Of a DNA stretch of 64,000 bases, positions 16,050-24,790 are shown piece by piece (position 1 is the first letter of the stretch; each line of letters starts with the position of its first letter). A program made the translations under genes and the position numbers. The DNA is from Agromyces cavernae. GTDB taxonomy: Bacteria; Actinomycetota; Actinomycetes; Actinomycetales; Microbacteriaceae. The notes below the pieces were generated by a model. The model was not told the DNA's origin. It saw only the letters and a program-made list of their open reading frames with translations, and did not search any database. The stretch is taken from NCBI RefSeq assembly GCF_021044935.1, contig NZ_JAJNMP010000002.1:1054001-1118000 (forward strand). Reading direction: 5' to 3'.

Positions 16050-17750
16050 TCACCCGTTCAGCAGGCCGTTGCGCACCTCGCGGCGCAGCACCTTGCCGAT
16101 GAGCGAACGCGGCAGGTCGTCGGCCTGCACCACGCGCTTGGGAACCTTGTACGCGGTGAGGCTGTCGCGCGCGAACCCGCGGATCGCCTCCTCGTCGAAC
16201 GTCGCCCCGTCTCGCAGCACGACGACGGCGACGACCTGCTCGCCCGAGTGCTCGTCGGGCAGCCCGACGACCGCGGCGTCTTCGACGTCGGGGTGCGCGC
16301 GGAGCGCCTCTTCCACCTCGCTCGGGGCGACGTTGAACCCGCCCGTGATGATGAGCTCCTTGATGCGGTCGACGATGCGTACGAAGCCCTCGGCGTCGAT
16401 CGAGACGATGTCGCCCGTGCGGAACCACGCAGCGCCGCCGTCGGGGTCGGCGACGAACACGGCCTCGGTCTCTTCAGGCTTCTTCCAGTACCCCGAGAAC
16501 ACCTGCGGGCCGCGCACGACGAGCTCGCCCTCGGTGCCGGGTGCGACGTCGGCCATCGGGTCGTCGGGATCGACGACGCGCGCCTCGGTCGAGGGCAGCG
16601 GCAGGCCGACCGTGCCGGCCTTGCGACTCGGGGCGACCGGGTTCGCCATGAGCACGGGCGAGCACTCGGAGAGCCCGTAGCCCTCGACGAGGTATCCGCC
16701 GCTCGCGGCCTCCCACGGCTCGACGACGTCGGCCGAGAGCGGCATCGCCCCCGAGATCGCGATCTGGATGCCGTCGAGCGACACGCCCTCGGCTGCGGCC
16801 GCCTTCGTGAGCCGGTCGTAGATCGGCGGTACGGCCGGCAGGAACGTCGCCGGATGCTTCTTCACGACCTTGAGCACGAGGTCGGGGTCGAACTTCGGGA
16901 ACAGCACGAGCCGCGCTCCCATGCTCATCGCGAACGTGAGGCACAGCGTGAGCCCGTAGGCGTGGAACATCGGCAGCACCGCGTAGACGACTGCGGTGCC
17001 GCGCGGCACGTCGGGCACCCAAGCGCGCGCCTGGGCTGCGTTCACGAGCAGGTTCGCGTGTGTGAGCGTGGCGCCCTTGGGGCTGCCGGTCGTGCCGCTC
17101 GTGTACTGGATGAGCGCGACGTCGTCGACGGTCGGCGCGATGATGTGCGGGTCGATGGGTGCGGATGCCGCGAGCTCGTGCCAGGGCAGCGTGCCGCGCA
17201 CCTTCGTGGTGAGCGCTGAGCGCGACTCGCGCGCCTTCGCCACGGGCAGCCGCAGCATCGCGCGCATCATGAACGGCATCGCACGGGTGACATCGACCGA
17301 GATGACGTGCGGCACCGCGACATCGGCCGGGAACGCCTGGATCGTCTCGACGACCTTGTCCCACGCGATGACGACCCGGGCGCCGTGGTCTTCGAACTGG
17401 TGGCGCAGCTCTCGCGGGGTGTAGAGCGGGTTGTGCTCGACCACGATGGCGCCGAGCCGCAGCACGGCGTAGAACGCGACGATGTGCTGCGGGCAGTTCG
17501 GCAGCACGAGCGCGACGGGATCACCCTTCTGCACGCCGAGCAGGCGCAGTCCTTCGGCGACGCGCTCGATCTCGGCGCCGAGCTCAGCGTAGGTGGTCGT
17601 GCGTTCGAAGAACTCGAGGGCGACGTTGTCGGGGTACTGCTCGACCGACGCATGGATGAGGTCGTACAACGAGCCCTCGGGAGCGTCGACGTCGTCGGGC
17701 ACGCCCTCGGCGTAGCTTGCGAGCCAAGGCCGGGGGGTCGTGATCGCCAT
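16050..17750 (-). CDS. fadD: Long-chain fatty acyl-CoA synthetase (AMP-forming)
   Basis: Activates fatty acids to acyl-CoA through an acyl-adenylate. The 566-residue protein is of the ANL superfamily: the phosphate-binding loop YTSGTTGSPKGATLTH lies near residues 210-225, then YGLSECSPV, WFRTGDIVSIDAEGFVRIVDRIKELI and the C-terminal catalytic lysine region PRSLIGKVLRRE. Length and motifs fit FadD rather than a short-chain enzyme. It lies 12 bases downstream of prs on the same strand; the link with prs is probably only positional. Confidence 0.93.
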   Translation of the reverse strand: MAITTPRPWLASYAEGVPDDVDAPEGSLYDLIHASVEQYPDNVALEFFERTTTYAELGAEIERVAEGLRLLGVQKGDPVALVLPNCPQHIVAFYAVLRLGAIVVEHNPLYTPRELRHQFEDHGARVVIAWDKVVETIQAFPADVAVPHVISVDVTRAMPFMMRAMLRLPVAKARESRSALTTKVRGTLPWHELAASAPIDPHIIAPTVDDVALIQYTSGTTGSPKGATLTHANLLVNAAQARAWVPDVPRGTAVVYAVLPMFHAYGLTLCLTFAMSMGARLVLFPKFDPDLVLKVVKKHPATFLPAVPPIYDRLTKAAAAEGVSLDGIQIAISGAMPLSADVVEPWEAASGGYLVEGYGLSECSPVLMANPVAPSRKAGTVGLPLPSTEARVVDPDDPMADVAPGTEGELVVRGPQVFSGYWKKPEETEAVFVADPDGGAAWFRTGDIVSIDAEGFVRIVDRIKELIITGGFNVAPSEVEEALRAHPDVEDAAVVGLPDEHSGEQVVAVVVLRDGATFDEEAIRGFARDSLTAYKVPKRVVQADDLPRSLIGKVLRREVRNGLLNG

Positions 17751-17762
17751 CGCGGTGCGCTC

Positions 17763-18740
17763 CTACGCCGCGCCGTCGAACATGCTCGTCACCGAGCCGT
17801 CTTCGAACACCTCGTGGATGGCGCGTGCGAGCAACGGCGCGATCGGCAGCACCGTGAGCCGGTCCCAGCGCTTCTCGTCGGGGATCGGCAGCGTGTCGGT
17901 GACGACGACGCGGTCGATGAAGTCGGACTGCAGGATCTGGGTGGCGGGGTTCGAGAACACCGCGTGCGTGGCGGCGACGACGACGCCGACCGCCCCATTG
18001 GCCTTCAGCGCCTCGGCGGCCTTGACGATGGTGCGTCCCGTGTCGATGAGGTCGTCGACGAGCAGGCAGACCCGGCCCTCGACGGTGCCGACGATCTCGT
18101 GCACCGACACTTGGTTCGGCACGAGCGGGTCGCGGCGCTTGTGGATGATGGCGAGCGGCACGCCGAGCTTGTCACTCCAGATGTCGGCCACCCGCACGCG
18201 GCCCATGTCGGGCGAGACGACCGTGAGGGTCGAGGGGTCGAGCGAGTTCTTGAACTCCTCGAGCAGCACCGGCATCGCGAAGAGGTGATCGACCGGGCCG
18301 TCGAAGAAGCCCTGGATCTGGGCGGCGTGCAGGTCGATCGACATGATGCGGTCGGCGCCCGCCGCCTTGAACAGGTCGGCGACGAGGCGGGCCGAGATGG
18401 GCTCGCGGCCGCGGCCCTTCTTGTCTTGCCTCGCGTAGGGGTAGAAGGGCGCGACCACGGTGATGCGCTTGGCCGAGGCGCGCTTCAGCGCGTCGATCAT
18501 GATGAGCTGCTCCATGAGCCACTCGTTGATCGGCGAGGTGTGCGACTGGATGACGAAGGCGTCGGAGCCGCGAACGCTCTCGTCGTAGCGCGCGTAGATC
18601 TCACCGTTGGCGAAGGTGCGCGCATCGGTCGGGACGAGCTCTGATCCGAGCTCCTCGGCGATCTCGGCGGCGAGCGCGGGGTGCGCCCGGCCGGATACCA
18701 GCACGAGTCGCTTCGATCCGGTGGTCTCGATTCCCGACAT
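17763..18740 (-). CDS. prs: Ribose-phosphate pyrophosphokinase (PRPP synthetase)
   Basis: Makes PRPP from ribose 5-phosphate and ATP for nucleotide, histidine and tryptophan synthesis. The 325-residue protein carries FANGEIYARYDESVRG, QSHTSPINEWLMEQLIMIDALKRASA, VVAPFYPYARQDKK, the metal/ribose block DLHAAQIQGFFD, and the PRPP loop LLVDDLIDTGRTI. The start MSGIETTGSKRLVLVSG matches actinobacterial homologues. It follows glmU in the same order as in mycobacteria. Confidence 0.98.
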   Translation of the reverse strand: MSGIETTGSKRLVLVSGRAHPALAAEIAEELGSELVPTDARTFANGEIYARYDESVRGSDAFVIQSHTSPINEWLMEQLIMIDALKRASAKRITVVAPFYPYARQDKKGRGREPISARLVADLFKAAGADRIMSIDLHAAQIQGFFDGPVDHLFAMPVLLEEFKNSLDPSTLTVVSPDMGRVRVADIWSDKLGVPLAIIHKRRDPLVPNQVSVHEIVGTVEGRVCLLVDDLIDTGRTIVKAAEALKANGAVGVVVAATHAVFSNPATQILQSDFIDRVVVTDTLPIPDEKRWDRLTVLPIAPLLARAIHEVFEDGSVTSMFDGAA

Positions 18741-18775
18741 GTGGTCTGTCCTCTCCACCGGTACGGGCCGGTGCG

Positions 18776-20233
18776 TCAGTCGGCGGCTGCGTCGTGCGAT
18801 GCCGGGCCGGATGCCTCGTCGGCGGCCTCGGCCGCCTGAGCGGCCGCGGTGCCGGGCCGGTGCGTCTGGACCCACCCCTCGATGTTGCGTTGCGGGGCCA
18901 CGTTCACGGCGAGTGCGCCCGCCGGGACATCCTTTCGGATGACGGTGCCGGCGCCCGTGTAGACCCCGTCGCCAATCCTAACGGGCGCGACGAAGACGCC
19001 GTGCGAACCGGTGCGCACGTGCGAACCGATCTCGGAGTGGTGCTTCTTCACGCCGTCGTAGTTGGCGAAGATCGATCCGGCGCCGATGTTCGACTGCTCG
19101 CCGATGGTGGCGTCGCCGACGTACGAGAGGTGCGGCACCTTGCTGCCGTGGCCGATCTTCGCGTTCTTCGTCTCGACGAACGCGCCGATCTTGCCGTCGG
19201 CGCCGAGCACGGTGCCCGGCCGCAGGTAGGAGAACGGGCCGACGGATGCCCCGGCACCGACGACCGCCAGGGTGCCGTCGGTTCGCCTCACCTCGGCGTT
19301 CCGGCCGATCTCGCAGTCGACCAGTGTCGTGTCGGGGCCGACGATCGCGCCGGTCTCGACGACCGTGGCGCCCTTCAGCTGCGTTCCGGGACGGATCGTG
19401 ACGTCGGGCTCGATGCGAACGGTGAGGTCGATCCAGGTGGTCGTGGGGTCTTCGATCGTCACGCCGGCCAACTGCCAGCCGCGCACGATGAGCGCGTTGA
19501 GTCGCGCGGCGGTCTCGGAGAGCTGGGCGCGGTCGTTGATGCCCGCGACGAGCCACGGCTCGGAGACGGGGACGGCCTCGACCTCTGACCCGGCGGCGCG
19601 CAGCAGCCCGATGACGTCGGTGAGGTACTTCTCGCCCTGGGCGTTGTCGGTCGTGAGGTTCGCGAGCTGGTCGCGCAGCGCGGCGGCTCCGAAGGCGTAG
19701 ATGCCGGCGTTGATCTCGGCGATGCGCCGCTCGTCGTCGCTCGCGTCCTTCTGCTCGACGATGCGGTCGAACCGGCCGGTGATGTCGCGTACGACGCGAC
19801 CGTAGCCCGTGGGGTCGTCGTAGATCGCCGAGAGCACCGACGCCTCGGCGGCATCGGCGCGGTGCTGCCCGAGGAAGGCGGCGAGGGTGTCGGCGTTCAG
19901 CAGGGGAACGTCGCCGTTCAGCACGAGCACTTCGCCGTCGAAGTCGGCGGGGAGGGCATCGACGGCCTGCTCGACGGCGCGACCCGTGCCGGGGATCTCG
20001 TCCTGGTCGACGATGACGGTGCCCGGAAGCTCGGCCTCGACCGCCGCGGCGACGAGGTCGCGCTCGTGCCGCACGACCGCGACGACGTGGGCGGCCTCGA
20101 GCGTTCGCGCCGTGGCGAGCACGTGCGCCACGATGGGCGCGCCGGCGAGGGGATGCAGCAGCTTGGGCGTCGCGGACTTCATGCGGGTGCCCTGCCCGGC
20201 AGCGAGCACGATGATGGCGAGGTTGTTGTCCAT
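18776..20233 (-). CDS. glmU: Bifunctional GlmU: N-acetylglucosamine-1-phosphate uridyltransferase / glucosamine-1-phosphate acetyltransferase
   Basis: Makes UDP-GlcNAc for peptidoglycan. The N-terminal pyrophosphorylase has LAAGQGTRMKSATPKLLHPL at about 10-29, DQDEIPGTGRAVEQA, LNGDVPLL and EINAGIYAF. The C-terminal left-handed beta-helix has repeated hexapeptides (DVTIRPGTQLKGATVVETGAIVG), RPGTVLGADGKIGAFVETKNAKIG, and NYDGVKKHHSEIGSHVRTGSHG with the acetyltransferase histidine. The Ala/Glu tail is variable. The ATG lies one base after the 3' end of tRNA-Gln, so its ribosome binding region would be inside the tRNA. Confidence 0.98.
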   Translation of the reverse strand: MDNNLAIIVLAAGQGTRMKSATPKLLHPLAGAPIVAHVLATARTLEAAHVVAVVRHERDLVAAAVEAELPGTVIVDQDEIPGTGRAVEQAVDALPADFDGEVLVLNGDVPLLNADTLAAFLGQHRADAAEASVLSAIYDDPTGYGRVVRDITGRFDRIVEQKDASDDERRIAEINAGIYAFGAAALRDQLANLTTDNAQGEKYLTDVIGLLRAAGSEVEAVPVSEPWLVAGINDRAQLSETAARLNALIVRGWQLAGVTIEDPTTTWIDLTVRIEPDVTIRPGTQLKGATVVETGAIVGPDTTLVDCEIGRNAEVRRTDGTLAVVGAGASVGPFSYLRPGTVLGADGKIGAFVETKNAKIGHGSKVPHLSYVGDATIGEQSNIGAGSIFANYDGVKKHHSEIGSHVRTGSHGVFVAPVRIGDGVYTGAGTVIRKDVPAGALAVNVAPQRNIEGWVQTHRPGTAAAQAAEAADEASGPASHDAAAD

Positions 20234-20234
20234 G

Positions 20235-20306
20235 CTCCGCCACCAGGATTCGAACCTGGTCCTCACAGCTCCAAAGGCTGTCGTGCTGCCGTTACACCAT
20301 GGCGGA
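20235..20306 (-). tRNA. tRNA-Gln (anticodon TTG)
   Basis: A complete cloverleaf: acceptor stem TCCGCCA with TGGCGGA, D arm GGTGTAACGGCAGC, anticodon stem ACAGC/GCTGT around the loop CTTTGGA (anticodon TTG), and T arm CCAGGTTCGAATCCTGG. The U1-A72 pair and G73 discriminator are glutamine identity elements. CCA is not encoded. The glmU start codon follows after one base. Confidence 0.97.
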
Positions 20307-20402
20307 CCGCTCGCACCGTTCGGGTGGATCGAGCGCCCTCCAGTCTGCCAGACGCGGGCGAGACATCCGATTCGACGAGTTCGTCGCGATTCCCCTTGAT
20401 AG

Positions 20403-20418
20403 GTGACCGATTAGTCAC
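20403..20418. promoter_or_regulatory. Candidate ArsR-family operator over the promoter
   Basis: GTGACCGATTAGTCAC has 5-base inverted arms around a 6-base centre and lies 16 bases before the ArsR start, next to a TATTCT-like -10 element. The position suits autorepression of the ArsR/SRPBCC pair. Confidence 0.5.
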
Positions 20419-20433
20419 GTATTCTGGGGAGCG

Positions 20434-20754
20434 ATGGATGATGACGACGCGGTGTTCAAGGCCCTCGCCGACCCCACGCGGCGGCGACTGCTCGACCACC
20501 TCTTCGAGCACGACGGGGCGCGTCTGACCGACCTCGAGGCACTCGCCGAGATGACGAGGTTCGGCGTGATGAAGCACCTGCGCGTGCTCGAGGATGCCGG
20601 GCTCGTGGTCACTCGGCGCTCGGGTCGCGAGAAGCTGCACCACCTGAACGTCGTGCCGATCCGGCTCATCCACGACCGGTGGATCGACAAGTACCGGGCC
20701 GGGCCGGCCGCGTACCTCGCCGATCTCAAGCGAGAACTGGAGCAGGAGACATGA
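20434..20754 (+). CDS. ArsR-family winged-helix regulator
   Basis: A 106-residue repressor of the metal-independent ArsR subgroup that pairs with SRPBCC proteins. It begins DDDDAVFKALADPTRRRLLDHL and has recognition region ALAEMTRFGVMKHLRVLEDAGLVVTRRSGREKLHHLN, then the typical HDRWIDKYRAGPAAYLADLK tail. No cysteine metal site is seen. Its stop overlaps the next start as ATGA, so the pair is coupled and probably autoregulated through the upstream inverted repeat. Confidence 0.93.
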   Translation: MDDDDAVFKALADPTRRRLLDHLFEHDGARLTDLEALAEMTRFGVMKHLRVLEDAGLVVTRRSGREKLHHLNVVPIRLIHDRWIDKYRAGPAAYLADLKRELEQET

Positions 20755-21188
20755 GCAACTCGACGCAGGTCTATCACGTGTTCATCCGCGCGACGGCGGA
20801 AGACATCTGGCAGGCGGTCACGAGCCCCGAGCGCACCGCGCAGTACTTCTACGGCACGGCGATCGAGGTCACGCCCGAGGTGCGCACCACGGTTTGGCAG
20901 GACCAGGACATGGGCACAGACGCTGTACTGGAGTTCGACCCGCCGCGTCGTCTGGTGCACGAATGGCGCTCAGCGTACAACCCCGACGCCGCCGGCGAGC
21001 CGGCAAGCCGGGTCACCTGGGAGATCGAGCCGCGCGGCGACGGCATGTGCCTCGTGACGCTCACCCACGATCGGCTCGAGGCATCGCCCAAGACCGCGGC
21101 CGACGTCAGCGGACCCGGCTGGATGTACGTGCTGAGCTCGATGAAGACGCTGCTCGAGACGGGTGCGGGGCTGCCGAGGGCGAGCTGA
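20751..21188 (+). CDS. SRPBCC (AHSA1/START-like) domain protein
   Basis: A 145-residue protein with the helix-grip fold used to bind hydrophobic ligands. Motifs: VFIRATAEDIWQAVTSPERTAQYFYG at the start, LVHEWRSAY, SRVTWEIEPRGDGMCLVTLTHDRLE and GWMYVLSSMKTLLETG at the end, all typical of Activator of Hsp90 ATPase homologues in bacteria. It is coupled to the ArsR gene, a common pairing of unknown physiological role. Confidence 0.9.
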   Translation: MSNSTQVYHVFIRATAEDIWQAVTSPERTAQYFYGTAIEVTPEVRTTVWQDQDMGTDAVLEFDPPRRLVHEWRSAYNPDAAGEPASRVTWEIEPRGDGMCLVTLTHDRLEASPKTAADVSGPGWMYVLSSMKTLLETGAGLPRAS

Positions 21189-21280
21189 ACTCGGCGGGTT
21201 CGGGCTGCGCGCCTCGCCCGCGTGCCCACCCGCCGCCGCCGGTGCACCCGACCCGGAGTGCGGGCGGCGATAATGGCGGG

Positions 21281-21772
21281 ATGACCGATGCCGACGAGGT
21301 CGACCGCATAGTCGACGACTGGATGCGCGAGCGCCCCGACCTCGACTTCGCCCCCCTGCAGGTGCTCTCGCGCGTCGCCCGGCTCGCGAAGCACCTCGAT
21401 CGCGCGAGGCGCGATGCGTTCGCCCGGTCGGAGCTCGAGGCATCGGAGTTCGACGTGCTCTCGGCCCTGCGGCGCGCGGGTGCGCCCTTCCGGCTCTCCC
21501 CCAAGCAGCTGTTGCAGCAGACGCTCGTGTCGAGCGGCACCATGACGAACCGCATCGACCGGCTCGTCGAGCGCGGACTCGTCACGCGACAGACCGACCC
21601 GAACGACGGGCGCGGCATCCTCGTCGAGATGAGCCCGGCGGGGGTCACGCGCGTCGACGCCGCGATCACGCGACTCGTCGATGCGGAGGCGGTGCTGCTG
21701 CGCAGCCTGCCGGCGGCCGAGCAGAAACGCCTCGCCGACCTGCTGCGCAAGCTGAGCCTCGGGTTCGACTGA
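21281..21772 (+). CDS. MarR-family transcriptional regulator
   Basis: A 163-residue winged-helix protein. The core reads FDVLSALRRAGAPFRLSPKQLLQQTLVSSGTMTNRIDRLVERGLVTRQTDPNDGRG, where SSGTMTNRIDRL is the recognition helix and DPNDGRG the wing, both characteristic of MarR. N- and C-terminal helices form the dimer interface. It is a single gene converging with metI; no divergent target is adjacent, so its regulon is not evident. Confidence 0.93.
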   Translation: MTDADEVDRIVDDWMRERPDLDFAPLQVLSRVARLAKHLDRARRDAFARSELEASEFDVLSALRRAGAPFRLSPKQLLQQTLVSSGTMTNRIDRLVERGLVTRQTDPNDGRGILVEMSPAGVTRVDAAITRLVDAEAVLLRSLPAAEQKRLADLLRKLSLGFD

Positions 21773-21810
21773 GGTTCGGCCCGCCGCTCACCGGTCCCGC
21801 CGCTTTCGCC

Positions 21811-21884
21811 CGCCGAGTGTTTCCGTTCCCACCGATGGTTCCCGTAGCTGGGGCAACACTCGGTCGGAACGGAAACACTCGGCG
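21811..21884. terminator. Large inverted repeat between convergent genes
   Basis: CGCCGAGTGTTTCCGTTCC at 21811-21829 is the exact reverse complement of 21866-21884, with a 36-base loop that itself has partial symmetry (GGTTCCC...GGGGCAACACTCGG). It lies between the MarR gene and metI, which converge, so it may act as a bidirectional terminator, but a short mobile palindrome is also possible. Confidence 0.6.
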
Positions 21885-21917
21885 CGCGTCGGCGCCGCGC
21901 CGACGTTGTGGCTCGCC

Positions 21918-22577
21918 CTACCGCCGCATCACTTTGCGCGCGAGCCAGTTGCCGAGGAACTGCAGGGCCTGCACGAAGATCACGATGAGCAGCAGCGCCG
22001 CCCACGTGATGGCCGGCTCGAACTGCCGGTACCCGTAGACGAGGGCGAAGTTGCCGAGCCCGCCGCCGCCGATGAACCCCGCCATCGCGGTCATGTCGAC
22101 GATCGCGACGACGATGAACGTGTAGCCGAGGATGAGCGGGCCGAGCGCTTCGGGGATGACGACGGTGCGCAGGATCCGCACCGGGCCGGCGCCCATCGCC
22201 CGTGCCGCCTCGATCGCACCGGGCGACACCGTGATGAGGTTCTGCTCGACGATGCGCGAGATCGCGAACGACGCGGCGATCGACAGCGAGAAGATCAGTG
22301 CGTCGTTGCCGATGCCGACCCCGATCACGTACCGCGCGAGCGGCTGCACCGCCGCGAGGAAGATGATGAACGGGATGGGGCGGAAGAAGTTGATGACGAC
22401 GTTCAGCACCGTGAAGACGACCCGGTTCGGCAGCAGGCTCCCGGGTCGCGTGCTGTACAGCACGACGCCGAGCACGAGCCCGATGGCCCCGCCGATGATG
22501 AGCGTCGCCGCCACCATGTAGAGCGTCTCCGCCGCGGCGACCCAGAACTCCGAGCCGAGTTCGAACAGGCGATCCAT
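21918..22577 (-). CDS. metI: Methionine ABC transporter permease MetI
   Basis: A 219-residue inner-membrane permease with about five hydrophobic segments. The EAA loop that contacts MetN is AIEAARAMGAGPVRILRTVVIPEALGPLI, and the signature RPIPFIIFLAAVQP and GFIGGGGLGNFALVYGYRQF near the C-terminus are diagnostic of MetI. The start codon overlaps the metN stop by one base (TGATG). It completes the metQNI operon. Confidence 0.96.
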   Translation of the reverse strand: MDRLFELGSEFWVAAAETLYMVAATLIIGGAIGLVLGVVLYSTRPGSLLPNRVVFTVLNVVINFFRPIPFIIFLAAVQPLARYVIGVGIGNDALIFSLSIAASFAISRIVEQNLITVSPGAIEAARAMGAGPVRILRTVVIPEALGPLILGYTFIVVAIVDMTAMAGFIGGGGLGNFALVYGYRQFEPAITWAALLLIVIFVQALQFLGNWLARKVMRR

Positions 22578-23605
22578 CAGGCTGCCTCCGTCACTTCGGC
22601 ACGTTCGGCGATGCGGGCGAGCGCGGCCTCGGTGGCGTCATCCGACCCCCTGATCGCCAGCGTGAGGTGACCGAACGCGCGCCCCTGGATGTCGTTGATG
22701 CCGCCGTAGACGAGTTCGAACTCGAGTCCGGCGTTCGCGAGCTCGAGGAACACGGCCGCCTGCGAGGCGTCGCCGTCGCGGAACGAGATCGTGACGATGC
22801 GGCCCTCGTGGCGTTCACGCAGCACCGCGAGCTCCGCGGGCGACGGAATGCCCTTGACCACGGTCGCGACGAATCGCTGCGACGACGGGTTCTGCGGCGT
22901 CGAGAACACCTCGAACACGTCGCCGTCCTCGATGACCCGACCGCCGTCCATGACCGCCACCTTCGTGGCGATCGACTGGATGACGTCCATCTCGTGCGTG
23001 ATGACGATGATGGTGACGCCGAACTCGCGGTTCACCCGCTTCAGCAACTGCAGCACCTCGTGCGTCGTCTCGGGGTCGAGCGCGCTCGTCGCCTCGTCGG
23101 CGAGGAGCAGCCGCGGCGAGGTGGCGAGCGCGCGAGCGATGCCGACGCGCTGCTTCTGCCCGCCCGACAGCTGGTCGGGGTAGTTCTTCGCCTTGTCGGT
23201 GAGGCCGACGAACTCCAGCAGCTCCGAGACGCGGGCCGCGATCTCGGTCTTCGACCAGCCCGCCACCTTCAGCGGATAGGCGACGTTGCCCCAGACGGTC
23301 TTCGAGTTGAACAGGTTGAACTGCTGGAAGATCATGCCGATGCCGAGACGGATGCTGCGGAGCTCGCGTTCCGGCAGGCCGGTGAGCTCTCGGCCGTCGA
23401 ACGAGATGCTGCCCGAGCTCGCCGGCTCGAGCGCATTCACGAGACGGACGAGCGTCGACTTGCCCGCTCCCGAGTACCCGATGATGCCGTAGACATCGCC
23501 GGGCTCGACGTCGAGGGTCACGTCGTTCACCGCGACGACGGCTCGGCCGCCCTTGTCGGGTGCGGGGTACGTCTTCGAGACGTTGGTGAGGCTCACGAGA
23601 GCCAT
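22577..23605 (-). CDS. metN: Methionine ABC transporter ATPase MetN
   Basis: A 342-residue ATPase that powers D/L-methionine import. Walker A is GYSGAGKST, the Q loop FQQFNLFNSKTVWGNV, signature LSGGQKQRVGIARALA and Walker B LLLADEATSALD, then the H loop ITHEMD. The C-terminal 95 residues (GRIVTISFRDG onward) form the NIL/ACT-like regulatory domain that senses methionine. AGGAG precedes the ATG by seven bases. Confidence 0.97.
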   Translation of the reverse strand: MALVSLTNVSKTYPAPDKGGRAVVAVNDVTLDVEPGDVYGIIGYSGAGKSTLVRLVNALEPASSGSISFDGRELTGLPERELRSIRLGIGMIFQQFNLFNSKTVWGNVAYPLKVAGWSKTEIAARVSELLEFVGLTDKAKNYPDQLSGGQKQRVGIARALATSPRLLLADEATSALDPETTHEVLQLLKRVNREFGVTIIVITHEMDVIQSIATKVAVMDGGRVIEDGDVFEVFSTPQNPSSQRFVATVVKGIPSPAELAVLRERHEGRIVTISFRDGDASQAAVFLELANAGLEFELVYGGINDIQGRAFGHLTLAIRGSDDATEAALARIAERAEVTEAA

Positions 23606-23701
23606 GTGGTGCTCCTTCCGCACGCGGCGACGGGCGGCAGGGCCGGATTCCGGCGCCCACCGCCCGTTCGCGCAGCGATCGATCCGAGGATCGGTCGCGG
23701 A

Positions 23702-24598
23702 CTACTTCGCCGCCTCGGTGTCGGCCTCGACCTTGGCGAGCGACTCGACCAGGTCGGGGACGGGGGTCTGCACGGCCAGGCCGGTGCCGGCCGACGACTC
23801 GAGCAGGCCGGCCTGCACGGCTTCATCGGTCTGGAAGATCTCGACGAGCTTCAGGTAGGTCTCGTTGTCCTTGTCTTCGGCGCGGGTCGCGAAGATGTTG
23901 ACGTAGGGCAGCGCGTTCGGGTCTTCGGGGTCGTCCTTGGCGATCGCGTCCTCGAACGCGAGGCCGGCGTCCTCGACGAAGTCGTTGTTGATGATCGCCG
24001 CGGCGAGGTCGGGCAGCGACGTCGGGGTGAGCGAGGCCTCGAGCGCGGTGACCTTGACCTTCGACTTCGCCTCGTCGATGTCGGCGAGGTCGGAGAAGAT
24101 CGTGCCGCCGCTCTTCAACTCGATGAGGCCGGCCGACTGCAGAACGAGCAGACCGCGGGCCTGGTTCGATGCGTCGTTCGGCACGGCGACGGTCTCGCCC
24201 TCGGGGATGTCCTCGACCGACTCGTACTTCGTCGAGTAGAGGCCGAGCGGGTAGATCGCGGTCGAGCCGATCGGCGTGAGGTCCTCACCGGCGGACACGT
24301 TGTAGTCGGCGAGGTACACGATGTGCTGGAACTGGTTCAGGTCGAGCTCGCCCTCGGTCGTGGCGGGATTCGGCTGCGCGTAATCCGCGAAGTCCACGAT
24401 CTCGATCGTGATGCCTTCTTCGGCCGCGGCCTCTTCGAACGCGGCCCACTGCGGGTCGCCCTTGCCGACGACGCCGATCTTCACGACCTCGCCCGAGGCG
24501 TCGCCCCCCTCGCCCGCGGCCGGCGTCGCGCAGGCGGCGAGCCCGAAGACGAGCGGTGCCGCGAGGAGTGCGGCGATGAACTTGGAGCGCTGTGACAT
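23702..24598 (-). CDS. metQ: Methionine-binding lipoprotein MetQ
   Basis: A 298-residue extracellular substrate-binding lipoprotein of the NlpA family. The signal peptide ends in the lipobox FGLAAC with the lipidated Cys at about 23. The mature part contains VKIGVVGKGDPQW, LDLNQFQHIVYLADYN, YSTKYESVEDIPEGETVAVPNDASNQARGL and NIFATRAEDKDNE, all family blocks. It is the first gene of metQNI, about 95 bases before metN. No known methionine riboswitch is seen upstream. Confidence 0.96.
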   Translation of the reverse strand: MSQRSKFIAALLAAPLVFGLAACATPAAGEGGDASGEVVKIGVVGKGDPQWAAFEEAAAEEGITIEIVDFADYAQPNPATTEGELDLNQFQHIVYLADYNVSAGEDLTPIGSTAIYPLGLYSTKYESVEDIPEGETVAVPNDASNQARGLLVLQSAGLIELKSGGTIFSDLADIDEAKSKVKVTALEASLTPTSLPDLAAAIINNDFVEDAGLAFEDAIAKDDPEDPNALPYVNIFATRAEDKDNETYLKLVEIFQTDEAVQAGLLESSAGTGLAVQTPVPDLVESLAKVEADTEAAK

Positions 24599-24756
24599 GT
24601 GAGTGGGTTCCCTTCGCGTTTCGGCGCGCCGCGATCTGGTGCTGATGAGCAGTTGGGAGACATGGCTCCGCCCCTGTTCGTGACAGTGGGAGGGCGACGA
24701 TGCCGCGAGCGCGGGCGCAACATCCACGTTAGGCGAAGGTTCTTTGCCTTCTGGCC

Positions 24757-24777
24757 GTGACGGTCACAGTCCGTCAC
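24757..24777 (-). terminator. Hairpin after the ABC-F gene
   Basis: GTGACGG at 24757 pairs perfectly with CCGTCAC ending at 24777 around a 7-base loop. It lies 13 bases beyond the ABC-F stop codon on the minus strand, as expected for a terminator, though it could also serve as an operator in the metQ leader region. Confidence 0.5.
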
Positions 24778-24790
24778 AGATCCTGCGATG

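Noticed and set aside
24599..24663. Possible leader peptide or methionine riboswitch before metQ
   Set aside because: An upstream ATG at 24663 has no stop before metQ and is out of frame with it; no SAM-type riboswitch motifs are visible.
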